From the NCBI RefSeq assembly GCF_023715365.1, contig NZ_JAMBNZ010000002.1, forward strand, positions 62,001-126,000: a DNA stretch of 64,000 nucleotides, in the 5' to 3' direction. This document shows, in pieces, positions 17,650 through 26,426 of this stretch. A program made the translations under genes and the position numbers. Below the pieces are notes generated by a model, which saw nothing but the letters and a program-made list of their open reading frames with translations, was not told the origin of the DNA and did no database searches. Positions within the stretch are counted from its first letter, which is position 1; each line of letters begins with the position of its first letter. This stretch comes from Georgenia satyanarayanai. Lineage in GTDB: Bacteria > Actinomycetota > Actinomycetes > Actinomycetales > Actinomycetaceae.

Positions 17650-17675
17650 AACGAACGATGGTGTCGAGTTGTTCC
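17650..17675 (-). promoter_or_regulatory. sigma-R/SigH-type promoter GGAAC-N18-GTT upstream of rbpA
   Basis: On the minus strand GGAAC (17675-17671) is separated by exactly 18 nt from GTT (17652-17650), matching the thiol-stress sigma factor consensus GGAAT-N18-GTT apart from the last base of the -35 element. The predicted leader to the ATG at 17590 is about 50 nt. Confidence 0.6.
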
Positions 17676-17722
17676 ACGGCCGTAGTGAACGTCCTGTGAA
17701 GGTCCCGCAGACCTTCGCCAGG

Positions 17723-17728
17723 TAGGGT
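17723..17728 (+). promoter_or_regulatory. -10 box TAGGGT of a leaderless aldo/keto reductase transcript
   Basis: TAGGGT ends 6 nt before the GTG at 17735. It is divergent from the rbpA promoter. Confidence 0.55.
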
Positions 17729-17734
17729 CCCGGT

Positions 17735-18697
17735 GTGACCGAGATGACGTATCGCCAGCTGGGTTCCAGCGGCCTCGTGGTGTCCGCTGTCGGCCTGGGG
17801 TGCAACAGTTTTGGAGCGACCCTACCGCCGGACGAGGTCCCGCGCGTGGTGAGCGCAGCCATTGAGGCCGGTATCACCCTGTTCGACACCGCCGACGTCT
17901 ACGGCGGTGAGCCGGGCCAGGGCGAGGAGCTCCTCGGCGCTGCCCTGGAGGGCCGTCGCGACGACGTGGTCGTCGCGACGAAGTTCGGGATGGACACCCG
18001 GGGCCTCAACGGTGACGACTACGGCGTGCGCGGCTCGCGCCGCTACATCCGCCGGGCCGTCGAGGGCTCGCTGCGCCGCCTGCGCACCGACCACATCGAC
18101 CTCTACCAGGTTCACCGTCTCGATCCCGTCACGCCGCTGGAGGAGACCCTCGGCGCGCTGGACGAACTCGTGCGCGAGGGCAAGGTCCTGTACACGGGCT
18201 GCTCGAACGTCACCGGGTGGGAGCTCGTCGACGCCGACTGGACGGCGCGCACGGGCGGTCTGGCCCCCTTCATCTCCGTGCAGAACGCGTACTCGCTGCT
18301 GTCCCGTGAGGTCGAGGCCGAGGTGGTCCCGGCGGCCGCGCACGTGGGCGCCGGCATCCTGCCGTACTGGCCGCTCGCCTCCGGCCTCCTCACCGGCAAG
18401 TACCGGCGCGGCGAGCCGGCCCCCGCGGGGAGCCGTCTCGAGCAACGGCCCGAGCGTCTCGCGAGCGCCGACTTCGACCGTATCGAGGCGCTGGCGGCCG
18501 TCGCGCAGCAGGCCGGCGTCCCGCTCCTCACCCTCGCCATGGGCGGCCTCTCGGCCCAGCCAGGTGTCGCGAGCGTCATTGCCGGTGCGCGCTCCCCCGA
18601 GCAGGTGGAGCAGAACGTCACCGCCGGCCTGTGGGAGCCCGACGCGGACACGCTCCTCGCGATCGACGAGGCGGCCCCCGGACCCGCGACGGCCTGA
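17735..18697 (+). CDS. aldo/keto reductase
   Basis: 320-residue NAD(P)H-dependent oxidoreductase with the AKR TIM-barrel fold, cytosolic. It starts MTYRQLGSSGLVVSAVGLGCN; the catalytic tetrad is visible as Asp in FDTADVYGG, Tyr in the same block, Lys in VATKFGMD and His in YQVHRLDP. The cofactor-binding end is SVIAGARSPEQVEQN. It resembles the YghZ/GSP69-like subgroup. Substrate is unknown. Monocistronic, with a leaderless GTG start, and convergent with the next gene. Confidence 0.92.
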   Translation: MTEMTYRQLGSSGLVVSAVGLGCNSFGATLPPDEVPRVVSAAIEAGITLFDTADVYGGEPGQGEELLGAALEGRRDDVVVATKFGMDTRGLNGDDYGVRGSRRYIRRAVEGSLRRLRTDHIDLYQVHRLDPVTPLEETLGALDELVREGKVLYTGCSNVTGWELVDADWTARTGGLAPFISVQNAYSLLSREVEAEVVPAAAHVGAGILPYWPLASGLLTGKYRRGEPAPAGSRLEQRPERLASADFDRIEALAAVAQQAGVPLLTLAMGGLSAQPGVASVIAGARSPEQVEQNVTAGLWEPDADTLLAIDEAAPGPATA

Positions 18698-18723
18698 GCC
18701 GGCCGGTTCCCGGCCCGGGGCTC
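18696..18723. terminator. possible imperfect bidirectional terminator
   Basis: GAGCC at 18696-18700 pairs with GGCTC at 18719-18723, with CCGG inner pairs, between two convergent genes. The stem is interrupted, so confidence is low. Confidence 0.4.
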
Positions 18724-19210
18724 ATCTCGGGACCGCCGAGTGCAGCAGCCGGGCCCGGTGCGCCCCGACGGCCACGACGGCACGCACGGGCAGCATGCCG
18801 GAGCGGGCGGCGTCGGCAACGGCGCCGCCCCAGCGGACCTCGCGCGTGCCCCGGTCCCCGCCGCCGGGGGAGGCGAGGGCGACGACGAGTGAACCGAGTG
18901 CGGTCACCTGCTCGATCGCGCGGCTCATCCGCGTGAGCACGGTGACCACCTCGCCCGGTGGGGGAGCGTCGGGGAGCTCGGCGAGCTCGACGACCAGGCC
19001 GGTGGACCGGCCGTCCTCGTCGAGGGCGATGAGCCACATCGACAGCCCGTCGCCGTTCGCTGCCGCGCGGACCGCGCCTGCCGCGCAGGCGACGGCGTCG
19101 TCGTCGCTGAGGACGAGCCCGCCGGCGTGCATCCATGGCTCGTCCTCCGTCCCGATGCTGTTCTGGGTGCAGTCCCACATGTCCGGTGCCAGTGTGTCGT
19201 CGGTGGTCAT
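18722..19210 (-). CDS. hypothetical protein divergent from ssb paralogue
   Basis: 162-residue protein I do not recognise. The reading frame extends to 19342, but the ATG at 19210 (MTTDDTLAPDMWDCTQNS) begins the part with ordinary composition. It is acidic and soluble, with alternating hydrophobic strands (GLVVELAEL, SLVVALAS, RAVVAVGAHRARLL) suggesting an alpha/beta fold. It shares a 200-bp divergent intergenic region with the single-strand-binding-protein paralogue, so the two may be co-regulated. No catalytic motif was seen. Confidence 0.55.
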   Translation of the reverse strand: MTTDDTLAPDMWDCTQNSIGTEDEPWMHAGGLVLSDDDAVACAAGAVRAAANGDGLSMWLIALDEDGRSTGLVVELAELPDAPPPGEVVTVLTRMSRAIEQVTALGSLVVALASPGGGDRGTREVRWGGAVADAARSGMLPVRAVVAVGAHRARLLHSAVPR

Positions 19211-19410
19211 GGGGCAGACGTTCCAGGTGGCGGTGGCCTGCGGCCGGGTGCGCCGGCGGAGCTGGGGACCGGCCGGACATGTGGCCGCCCTGTGGAGCAA
19301 GCGCGAGCGCTCCACGGGTGCCGATACGCGGTGCTCGTCCACCGGTGACCGTGACGAGGGACGGGAGTGTCGCGCCGTCGTCCCATGCTGGGGGCGGAGA
19401 GGAGCACACG

Positions 19411-19743
19411 ATGACCAGTGACCAGGTGGGGCACAACGCCGTCAGCCTCGTCGGCCGGGTGAGCGGGGAGGCCGTCGAGCGGGAGCTGCCCAGCGGTGAC
19501 CACCTCACGACCTTTCGTCTCGTCGTCCCGCGCCAGGACGGCCCGGAGGGGCGGGCCCGCGTCGACACGATCGACGTCGCCTGCTGGAGCGGTCGCACCC
19601 GCCGGGTGGCCGGACGGGTGGGGGAGGGGACCGTTGTCGCCGTCGAGGGCGCGCTGCGTCGCCGCTTCTTCGCCACGGGCGCCGGACGAGGCTCGCGCTA
19701 CGAGGTGGAGGCCCAGCGTCTGCGTCGCCTCCCCGCGTCCTGA
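19411..19743 (+). CDS. short single-stranded DNA-binding protein paralogue
   Basis: 110 residues covering only the OB fold (NAVSLVGRVSGEAVERELPSG, DTIDVACWSGRTRRVAGRV, VAVEGALRRRFF). It lacks the acidic C-terminal tail (DDxPF-type) that recruits partners in housekeeping SSB, so this is a secondary SSB of the SsbB type, or a related OB-fold protein. GGAGAGGAG precedes the ATG. It may work in transformation, recombination or replication stress; that is inference. Confidence 0.8.
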   Translation: MTSDQVGHNAVSLVGRVSGEAVERELPSGDHLTTFRLVVPRQDGPEGRARVDTIDVACWSGRTRRVAGRVGEGTVVAVEGALRRRFFATGAGRGSRYEVEAQRLRRLPAS

Positions 19744-19765
19744 CGGCGCCCGCGGTGGGCGCTCG

Positions 19766-19799
19766 GAGGGGGCGGACCCTCGTGTCGGTCCACCCCCTC
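19766..19799. terminator. bidirectional terminator between ssb paralogue and CPBP gene
   Basis: GAGGGGGCGGACC (19766-19778) pairs with GGTCCACCCCCTC (19787-19799), one mismatch and an 8-nt loop, between convergent genes. Confidence 0.7.
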
Positions 19800-19806
19800 G
19801 GCCACC

Positions 19807-20703
19807 TCAGCTCCGGCGACCGACGAGGTGTCCCCGCCGGTGCGCGAGCACGAGCAACACCGCGGTGACCGCGGAGCACAGGAGGACGGCGACGACGCTT
19901 GCCTCAGGGCCGAAGTCCCCACCGGTGAGCCAGGTCGGGCCCGAGGTGCCGGCGGTGACCAGGGCACCCTGTGCCTCTGCGCCGGACGTGACGGTCCCGA
20001 AGACCGCGACGATGGTGACGTTCCAGCCCAGGTGGAGCCCGATCGGCAGCCAGAGCGAGCGCGTGGCGACGTAGGCGGCGCCGAGCATGAGCCCTGCTTC
20101 GACTGCGACCGCGGTCGCGCCCCAGAGGGAGGCGCTGGGGTTGACCAGGTGCACGAGACCGAAGAGGGCACCGGATCCGCCGAGGGCCAGCCACGTGCCC
20201 CACCGCTGCTCGAGCAGGCGGAGGACCGCACCGCGGAACACGACCTCCTCGGCGACCGCGACGGCGCACATCATCCCGACGACCGTCAGCGCGCCGCTCA
20301 CCGAGCCCCAGCCGGTGACCTGGTACCGGCCGAGCAGCGCGAGCACGCCGATCGTCGCCGTCGCCAGGAACAACCCGCCTGCGAGGCCGGTGAGGAGGCG
20401 TCGGGCCGCGCCTCGCGGCGCGAGCTCCGGGACGGGCCGGCGCTCGACCCGGCCCACGAGGAACCGGTACAGCCACAGCATGAGCACCGCCAGCAGCGGG
20501 CCCGCCAGCAGCGCGGCGACCGGGCTGTCGAGCGCCGAGGTGATCGAGCTCGTCACGACCATCCCGGCCACGAGCACGACGACCAGCACCGTGGCCCGCA
20601 CCCAGCCCGTGGACCAGGGCCCGGTTCGCCCAGGGTCGGCCGTTGGGCCACCGGTCGGGGGGCCCGGCGTCGCGGGTGGCGTGTCCTCGAGAGTCTTGCT
20701 CAT
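19807..20703 (-). CDS. CPBP-family intramembrane metalloprotease
   Basis: 298 residues with about eight TM segments and a Pro-rich cytoplasmic start. The ABI/CPBP (type II CAAX protease) motifs are complete: EEVVFRG at 152-158, FxxxH in ALFGLVHLVN (His185), and HxxxN in IGLHLGWN (His224, Asn228). GAGGAGG precedes the ATG and a TAGCGT -10 box lies at 20745-20740. The two-component operon lies just upstream on the same strand. Substrate is unknown; some relatives give bacteriocin self-immunity or process membrane peptides. Confidence 0.85.
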   Translation of the reverse strand: MSKTLEDTPPATPGPPTGGPTADPGRTGPWSTGWVRATVLVVVLVAGMVVTSSITSALDSPVAALLAGPLLAVLMLWLYRFLVGRVERRPVPELAPRGAARRLLTGLAGGLFLATATIGVLALLGRYQVTGWGSVSGALTVVGMMCAVAVAEEVVFRGAVLRLLEQRWGTWLALGGSGALFGLVHLVNPSASLWGATAVAVEAGLMLGAAYVATRSLWLPIGLHLGWNVTIVAVFGTVTSGAEAQGALVTAGTSGPTWLTGGDFGPEASVVAVLLCSAVTAVLLVLAHRRGHLVGRRS

Positions 20704-20823
20704 CGTGCGTCCTCCTCGTTCGGTACGGGATCGAGAACGACGCTACGGACGACGCGCGCCGGGGTCGTCACGCCGGGGAGGACATGTCCGGTCGCTCTCC
20801 AGAGGGACACCCCGGGCCGCAGA

Positions 20824-21507
20824 TCAGTGGCCTCCGGCGAGCCCCAGGCGGTGGACGAGGACGACGGCCTGCACCCGGTCCCGCAGGTCGAGCTTCATGA
20901 GGATGCGGGAGACGTAGGTCTTCACCGTCTCGTGGCTGATGACGAGCGCGCGTGCGATCTCCGCGTTGGACAGGCCCTCCGCGACGAGGGCCAGCACCTC
21001 CCGTTCCCGTGCGGTGAGGGCATCGAGCGTCCCGGTGTCCGGGTCGGCGGGCCGCACCCGCTCGGCGAAGCGCCCGATGAGACCGCGCGTGATCGCGGGC
21101 GACAGCAGCGACTCACCCGCTGCGACGACCCGGATCGCGTGGAGGAGCTCCGCCGGGCGGGCGTCCTTGAGCAGGAACCCGCTGGCCCCTGCCCGGAGCG
21201 CGTCGAAGACGAGCGCGTCCAGGTTGAAGGTCGTCACGATGAGCACCTTCGCGGGGTCGCTCACGTCTGGTCCGGCGATCCGGCGCGTGGCCTCGATACC
21301 GTCCAGCTGGGGCATCCGGATGTCCATGACGACGACGTCTGGACGTTCCCGTGCGACGACATGGACGGCGGACCGGCCGTCGGCCGCCTCCCCGACCACC
21401 TGCAGGTCGGGCTGCGCGCCGATGATCGTGGCGAACCCGGTGCGGACGAGCTCCTGGTCGTCGCACACCACGACCCGGATGGGCGGTGCCGCCGCCTCCG
21501 CGCTCAT
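20824..21507 (-). CDS. NarL/LuxR-family response regulator
   Basis: 227 residues. The receiver domain has the acidic pair Asp16-Asp17 (CDDQ), phosphoacceptor Asp62 in VVMDIRMP, and a conserved Lys in FLLKDARP. The C-terminal LuxR HTH has LTAREREVLALVAEGLSNAEIA and the recognition segment ISHETVKTYVSRIL. The ATG overlaps the kinase stop by 4 bp. Target genes are unknown; the adjacent CPBP protease gene is a candidate. Confidence 0.94.
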   Translation of the reverse strand: MSAEAAAPPIRVVVCDDQELVRTGFATIIGAQPDLQVVGEAADGRSAVHVVARERPDVVVMDIRMPQLDGIEATRRIAGPDVSDPAKVLIVTTFNLDALVFDALRAGASGFLLKDARPAELLHAIRVVAAGESLLSPAITRGLIGRFAERVRPADPDTGTLDALTAREREVLALVAEGLSNAEIARALVISHETVKTYVSRILMKLDLRDRVQAVVLVHRLGLAGGH

Positions 21508-22619
21508 GCCGGGATCCGGGCGTGTACGACGAATTGGCCGTCGACCGGGCCCGCTTCCAGGACCCCGCCGAGCAGCGCGACGCGCTCCCGCAAGCCGATC
21601 AGCCCCTGCCCGCTGCCGCGGCCCAGCCCCGGCTCGAGCGCCGGCTGCGTCGTCACTGCCACCTCCACCCCACTCTCCTCGTACTGGACCCGCACCTGAG
21701 TCGCGGCACCGCGGGCGTGCTTCATCGCGTTCGTCAGGGCCTCCTGCACCAGTCGGGTCACCGCTAGTGAGGTCGCCGCCCCGAGGGGCGGCGGCTCACC
21801 CAGCTGGACGAGCTCGACAGCCTGGCCGGCCGCACGAGCCCTCGCGACCAGCTCCTCGACGTCGACGACGGCGGGCTCCCTGGTGGTCCCGTCGTCGGCT
21901 CCGTCCAACGCGCCGAGCAGTCCGCGCAGGTCGGTGAGCGCTGCCCGCCCGGTCTCGCTGATCGTGGTGAGCACGGCCGCCGTCGCGTCGCGGTCCGGGC
22001 TGTAGTGCGCGGCGTCGGCCTGGACGACCATGGCGGTGACGTGGTGGGTGACGACGTCGTGCAGCTCCCGGGCGATGCGGCTGCGTTCCCGCTCGACGGC
22101 GGCACGCTCCACCTTCCGACGGCGGTTCTCCTGAACCTCTGCTCGACCGCGCAGCCAGCTCCCCACCAGCCACAGCGACGCCAGCAGGAGCCCGAACACC
22201 ACGAAGTCCCAGGCACCGGTGGGCGAACCGGCGGCCGCCAGCGCCACGGTCAGGAGGACGTAGCCGGCCGCCGCGCACCCGGCGGTGAGCACGCGACGGC
22301 GCTGGGTCAGTGCTCCCGCCGCCACGAGCGCGACCAGCAGCCCGAGGGCGGCGAACGTCGTCGGATAGCCGAGCAGCTGGTAGGCGCCGAACGCCGTGCC
22401 GATGACGGCGAGGCCGGCGGGGGGCCAGCGGCGCAGGAGGCCGACCGCGGCCCCCTGAGCGACGAGCAGGACCCATCCCACGGGGTCCATCGCCCGGTCA
22501 GGAAGCTCGGCGAGGTCCACGCCCTGGCGCTCCACGCCGGGGACGAGGGCCAGACCCACGAGCGCGACGGCGAGGAGGACCTCCCAGCGGCGGCCGAGTG
22601 GCGCGGGGCGAGCATCCAT
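21504..22619 (-). CDS. sensor histidine kinase (HisKA_3 type)
   Basis: 371 residues. Roughly five N-terminal TM segments (to ~155) and a short coiled linker (RAEVQENRRRKVERAAVERE) precede the HisKA_3 box with phospho-accepting His187 in RELHDVVTHHV. The ATPase domain has N-box EALTNAMKHA and G-box GRGSGQGLIGLRERV near the end. There is no extracellular sensing domain, so it probably senses the membrane itself or a membrane partner. Partner of the response regulator with which it overlaps. Confidence 0.93.
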   Translation of the reverse strand: MDARPAPLGRRWEVLLAVALVGLALVPGVERQGVDLAELPDRAMDPVGWVLLVAQGAAVGLLRRWPPAGLAVIGTAFGAYQLLGYPTTFAALGLLVALVAAGALTQRRRVLTAGCAAAGYVLLTVALAAAGSPTGAWDFVVFGLLLASLWLVGSWLRGRAEVQENRRRKVERAAVERERSRIARELHDVVTHHVTAMVVQADAAHYSPDRDATAAVLTTISETGRAALTDLRGLLGALDGADDGTTREPAVVDVEELVARARAAGQAVELVQLGEPPPLGAATSLAVTRLVQEALTNAMKHARGAATQVRVQYEESGVEVAVTTQPALEPGLGRGSGQGLIGLRERVALLGGVLEAGPVDGQFVVHARIPA

Positions 22620-22835
22620 ACGAGACGCGGACCTTTCGCGGGGGTCGGGAGCCGCATCGGTGACGTGGCGCCGCCCACGGTCTCACGGCACGCGCCGGTC
22701 ACGACAGGCCGATCACCGGGCAAGACCGGGCTACGACCGCAACTCCCAGCGGTCACCCGCGCCCGGGACCGCGCCACGACGGCCACCTGGGTCCGGGCCT
22801 AGGCAGGCCGGGCCGGACGTGGCACGATCGGCGCC

Positions 22836-23279
22836 GTGGACACCGCCGCGGAGCAGCGCCTGCAGGACCTCGCGCTGCTGCGCCGTGTCCGCGACCGGAT
22901 CGACCGCGAGTACGCGCAGCCCCTCGACGTCGCCGCCCTGGCCCGCGGCGTCCACATGTCCGCCGGGCACCTGAGCCGGGAGTTCCGCCGCGCCTACGGC
23001 GAGCCGCCCTACTCCTACCTCATGACCCGCCGCATCGAGCGCGCGATGACGCTGCTGCGCCGGGGCGAGCTCAGCGTCACCGAGGTCTGCTTCGCCGTCG
23101 GCTTCTCCTCGCTGGGGACGTTCAGCACGCGGTTCCGGGAGCTCGTCGGGGTGCCGCCCAGCGCCTACCGCGAGCGCGCCTCGGACCTGCCCGGGGGGAT
23201 CCCCCCGTGCGTCTCCAAACGCGTCACCAGACCGGTCAGGAATCAAGAAGCCCGCGCTGCTGCCCTGCCCCTAGCGTGA
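22836..23279 (+). CDS. AraC-family transcriptional regulator (HTH only)
   Basis: 147 residues consisting almost entirely of the double-HTH AraC domain (residues ~15-112: AQPLDVAALARGVHMSAGHLSREFRRAYGE, ELSVTEVCFAVGFSSLGTFSTRFRELVG). There is no ligand-binding domain. It is followed immediately by a VOC protein gene (start 5 bp after its stop) and an UvrA-like ATPase gene, a cassette seen in other actinobacteria. A weak CACGAT box ends 7 nt before the GTG. It probably regulates its own cassette. Confidence 0.87.
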   Translation: MDTAAEQRLQDLALLRRVRDRIDREYAQPLDVAALARGVHMSAGHLSREFRRAYGEPPYSYLMTRRIERAMTLLRRGELSVTEVCFAVGFSSLGTFSTRFRELVGVPPSAYRERASDLPGGIPPCVSKRVTRPVRNQEARAAALPLA

Positions 23280-23284
23280 CCCTC

Positions 23285-23692
23285 ATGGACATCAGCATTC
23301 ACGCCAGCTTCCTCCCCATCACCGACCCGGAGGCCTCGCTCGCCTTCTACCGGGACGCCCTCGGCTTCGAGGTCCGCCAGGACGTCGGCCAGGGCGCCAT
23401 GCGCTGGATCACCATCGGTGCGCCCAGCCAGCCCGGCACCTCGATCGTCCTCTACCCGCCGACGGCGGACCCGAACATCACCGAGGACGAGCAGCGGACC
23501 ATCGCTGAGATGATGGCCAAGGGCACCTTCGCCAGCGTCCTCCTCGCCACCCCGGACCTCGACGCCGCCTTCGAGCGGGCCCAGGCCGCCGACGTCGAGG
23601 TCATGCAGGAGCCCACCGACCAGGACTGGGGCGTGCGGGACTGCGCGTTCCGCGACCCGGCCGGCAACACCGTCCGGCTCCAGCAGAGTTGA
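23285..23692 (+). CDS. VOC-family (glyoxalase/bleomycin-resistance fold) protein
   Basis: 135 residues, a paired beta-alpha-beta-beta-beta VOC protein. It starts MDISIHASFLPITDPEASLAFYRDALGFEVR and ends WGVRDCAFRDPAGNTVRLQQ, the usual metal-site glutamate position being occupied by neutral residues (TVRLQQ). An antibiotic- or metabolite-binding role is suggested by the neighbours (AraC regulator, UvrA-like ATPase) but not shown. The ATG at 23285 was chosen because the longer frame runs into the AraC gene. Confidence 0.87.
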   Translation: MDISIHASFLPITDPEASLAFYRDALGFEVRQDVGQGAMRWITIGAPSQPGTSIVLYPPTADPNITEDEQRTIAEMMAKGTFASVLLATPDLDAAFERAQAADVEVMQEPTDQDWGVRDCAFRDPAGNTVRLQQS

Positions 23693-23714
23693 CGCGACCC
23701 GAACGGAGACCCGG

Positions 23715-26087
23715 ATGACGACGACCGACACCTCGACGGCCCCCGCGACGCAGGCCGACACCCACGACCTCATCCGGGTGCGCGGCGCCCGGGAGAACAA
23801 CCTCCGTGACGTCGACGTCGACATCCCCAAGCGGCGGCTCACCGTGTTCACCGGGGTCTCCGGCTCGGGCAAGAGCTCCCTCGTCTTCGACACCGTGGCG
23901 GCGGAGTCCCGCCGGCTCATCAACGAGACCTACAGCACCTTCCTCCAGGGCTTCATGCCCACCCAGGCACGCCCCGACGTCGACGTCCTCGAGGGCCTGA
24001 CGACGGCGATCATCGTCGACCAGGAGCGGCTCGGCGCGAACCCGCGCTCGACCGTCGGCACGGTGACCGACGCCAACGCGTTCCTGCGCATGCTCTTCAG
24101 CCGGCTGGGTGAGCCGCACGTCGGCTCTCCGAACGCCTACTCCTTCAACGTCCCGTCGGTCACCTCGCAGGGGGCCATCTCCGTCGGCGGGAAGAAGGCC
24201 GTCAAGGCGACCTTCAACCAGCTCGGCGGCATGTGCCCCCGCTGCGAGGGACGCGGCGCGGTCACCGAGATCGACCTCGCCCAGCTCTACGACGACTCGA
24301 AGTCGCTGGCCGAGGGCGCCATCACCGTCCCGGGGTACGTCGCCGACGGCTGGTACGTCAAGCTCTTCATGGAGTCCGGCTTCCTCAAGCCGGACAAGGC
24401 GATCCGCGACTACACCAAGCGCGAGCTCCACGACTTTCTCCACAAGGAGCCGGTCAAGGTCCCCGTCGGCGGGGCGAACATGACCTACGAGGGCCTGGTC
24501 CCGAAGATCAAGAAGTCGATGCTCGCCAAGGACCGCGACGCGATGCAGCCCCACATCCGGGCCTTCGTCGACCGCGCCGTCGTCTACCAGACCTGCCCCG
24601 ACTGTGAGGGCACGCGGCTGGCCCCCCACGCCCGCGACTCGACGATCCGCGGCACCAGCATCGCCGACGCCTGCGCGATGCAGATCAGCGATCTCGCCGA
24701 GTGGGTGCGCGGGCTTGAGGAGCCCTCCGTCGGCCCGCTGCTGGACAACCTGCGCCACCTGCTCGACTCCTTCGTCGGGATCGGGCTGGGGTACCTGTCC
24801 CTCGAGCGCCCCTCGGGGACGCTGTCCGGCGGCGAGGCCCAGCGCGTCAAGATGATCCGTCACCTCGGCTCCTCGCTCACCGACGTCACCTACGTCTTCG
24901 ACGAGCCCACGGTCGGCCTGCACCCCCACGACATCGAGCGGATGAACGCCCTGCTGACGCAGCTGCGCGACAAGGGCAACACCGTCCTCGTCGTCGAGCA
25001 CAAGCCCGAGACGATCGCCATCGCCGACCACGTCGTCGACCTCGGCCCGGAAGCCGGCACCGGCGGCGGGGAGATCGTCTACGAGGGCAGCCTCGAGGGC
25101 CTGCGGGGGAGCGGCACGCTCACCGGCCGCCACCTCGACGACCGGGTGCGGCTCAAGGACACCGTCCGCGAGCGCACCGGCGTCCTCGAGATCCGCGGCG
25201 CACGGCAGAACAACCTCACCGGGGTCGACGTCGACGTCCCCACCGGCGTCCTCACCGTCGTCACCGGCGTGGCCGGCTCCGGCAAGAGCTCCCTCATCCA
25301 CGGCAACCTCGGCGGGCGCGAGGGCGTCATCGTCGTGGACCAGGGCCAGATCAAGGGCTCGCGCCGCTCCAACCCGGCCACCTACACCGGCCTGCTCGAG
25401 CCGGTGCGCAAGGCCTTCGCCAAGGCCAACGGCGTCAAGCCGGCGCTGTTCAGCGCGAACTCCGAGGGTGCGTGCCCGGTGTGCAACGGCGCCGGGGTCA
25501 TCTTTACCGAGCTCGGCTTCATGGACACCGTCAGCACCACCTGCGAGGAGTGCGAGGGCCGGCGCTTCCAGGCCGCCGTTCTCGAGTACACCCTCGGCGG
25601 ACGGAACATCGCCGAGGTGCTCGAGATGCCGGTCGCCGAGGCGGAGGCCTTCTTCGCCGACGGCGAGGCCCGCACCCCCGCCGCGCACGCCATCCTCGAG
25701 CGCCTCGCCGACGTCGGCCTCGGCTACCTCACCCTCGGCCAGCCGCTCACCACGCTCTCCGGTGGGGAGCGCCAGCGGCTCAAGCTTGCGGTCCACATGG
25801 GGGAGAAGGGATCCACCCTCGTCCTCGACGAGCCGACCACCGGCCTGCACCTCGCCGACGTCCAGCAGCTCCTCGCGCTGCTCGACTGCCTCGTCGACTC
25901 CGGCCGCACGGTCGTCGTCATCGAGCACCACCAGGCCGTCATGGCGCACGCGGACTGGATCATCGACCTCGGCCCGGGCGCCGGGAACGACGGCGGACGC
26001 GTCGTCTTCGAGGGCACCCCCGCCGACCTCGTCGCGACACGCGCGACGCTGACCGGCGAGCACCTGGCCGCGTACGTCGGCGCCTGA
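23715..26087 (+). CDS. UvrA-like ABC ATPase (short, stand-alone class)
   Basis: 790 residues, shorter than housekeeping UvrA (~950). Two ABC ATPase modules: Walker A GVSGSGKSSLVFDT (~50-63) with signature LSGGEAQRVKM (~375), and Walker A GVAGSGKSSLIHG (~515) with signature LSGGERQRLKL. Zinc modules with CPRCEGRG, CPDCEGT and CPVCNGAG / CEECEGR are present, but the UvrB-binding region appears reduced. This class, with a VOC protein and regulator, is often annotated as excinuclease subunit A or drug-resistance UvrA. It is unlikely to be the main repair protein. Confidence 0.88.
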   Translation: MTTTDTSTAPATQADTHDLIRVRGARENNLRDVDVDIPKRRLTVFTGVSGSGKSSLVFDTVAAESRRLINETYSTFLQGFMPTQARPDVDVLEGLTTAIIVDQERLGANPRSTVGTVTDANAFLRMLFSRLGEPHVGSPNAYSFNVPSVTSQGAISVGGKKAVKATFNQLGGMCPRCEGRGAVTEIDLAQLYDDSKSLAEGAITVPGYVADGWYVKLFMESGFLKPDKAIRDYTKRELHDFLHKEPVKVPVGGANMTYEGLVPKIKKSMLAKDRDAMQPHIRAFVDRAVVYQTCPDCEGTRLAPHARDSTIRGTSIADACAMQISDLAEWVRGLEEPSVGPLLDNLRHLLDSFVGIGLGYLSLERPSGTLSGGEAQRVKMIRHLGSSLTDVTYVFDEPTVGLHPHDIERMNALLTQLRDKGNTVLVVEHKPETIAIADHVVDLGPEAGTGGGEIVYEGSLEGLRGSGTLTGRHLDDRVRLKDTVRERTGVLEIRGARQNNLTGVDVDVPTGVLTVVTGVAGSGKSSLIHGNLGGREGVIVVDQGQIKGSRRSNPATYTGLLEPVRKAFAKANGVKPALFSANSEGACPVCNGAGVIFTELGFMDTVSTTCEECEGRRFQAAVLEYTLGGRNIAEVLEMPVAEAEAFFADGEARTPAAHAILERLADVGLGYLTLGQPLTTLSGGERQRLKLAVHMGEKGSTLVLDEPTTGLHLADVQQLLALLDCLVDSGRTVVVIEHHQAVMAHADWIIDLGPGAGNDGGRVVFEGTPADLVATRATLTGEHLAAYVGA

Positions 26088-26426
26088 GCAGCTTCCGCGA
26101 ACGACTGAGGCCCGGCTCAGGTGTGTGAATCCCCGATGACGACGCACTGCGGCACCCTTGGTGTGCCACCGTCCCGACGGCCGCGGAGATGGCCGCGCTG
26201 CTCGGGGACGCGCACGACGCGCGCGCGACCCCTGATGAGCCTTGCGACCTCGCGACGACCGACCTCACCTGCCGGTCCTCGCTGGAGTCTGCTTCGCGGG
26301 CGCCGCTGGCGGCGCCGACACTGACGTGCACGGGGGCGGTCGACACCCCCGCGGGCTACGTCGACGGCACGTGGAGCTGGACTGCTGAGGCGTGCAAGGT
26401 CCACGACCGTCGTGACACAGACAGGT
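26088..26426. other. 340-bp spacer with a doubtful open frame
   Basis: No confident gene. One plus-strand frame starting at ATG 26189 has GGAG directly upstream and a natural-looking middle (TPAGYVDGTWSWTAEACK) but turns Arg-rich where the next gene begins; it could be a small gene or a remnant. The codons just upstream of its ATG also read plausibly but have no start. I leave it uncalled. Confidence 0.35.

Noticed and set aside
23601-26147. 848-codon minus-strand open frame antisense to the UvrA-like gene
   Set aside because: Same artefact of GC-rich third positions; the plus strand has all ABC and zinc motifs.
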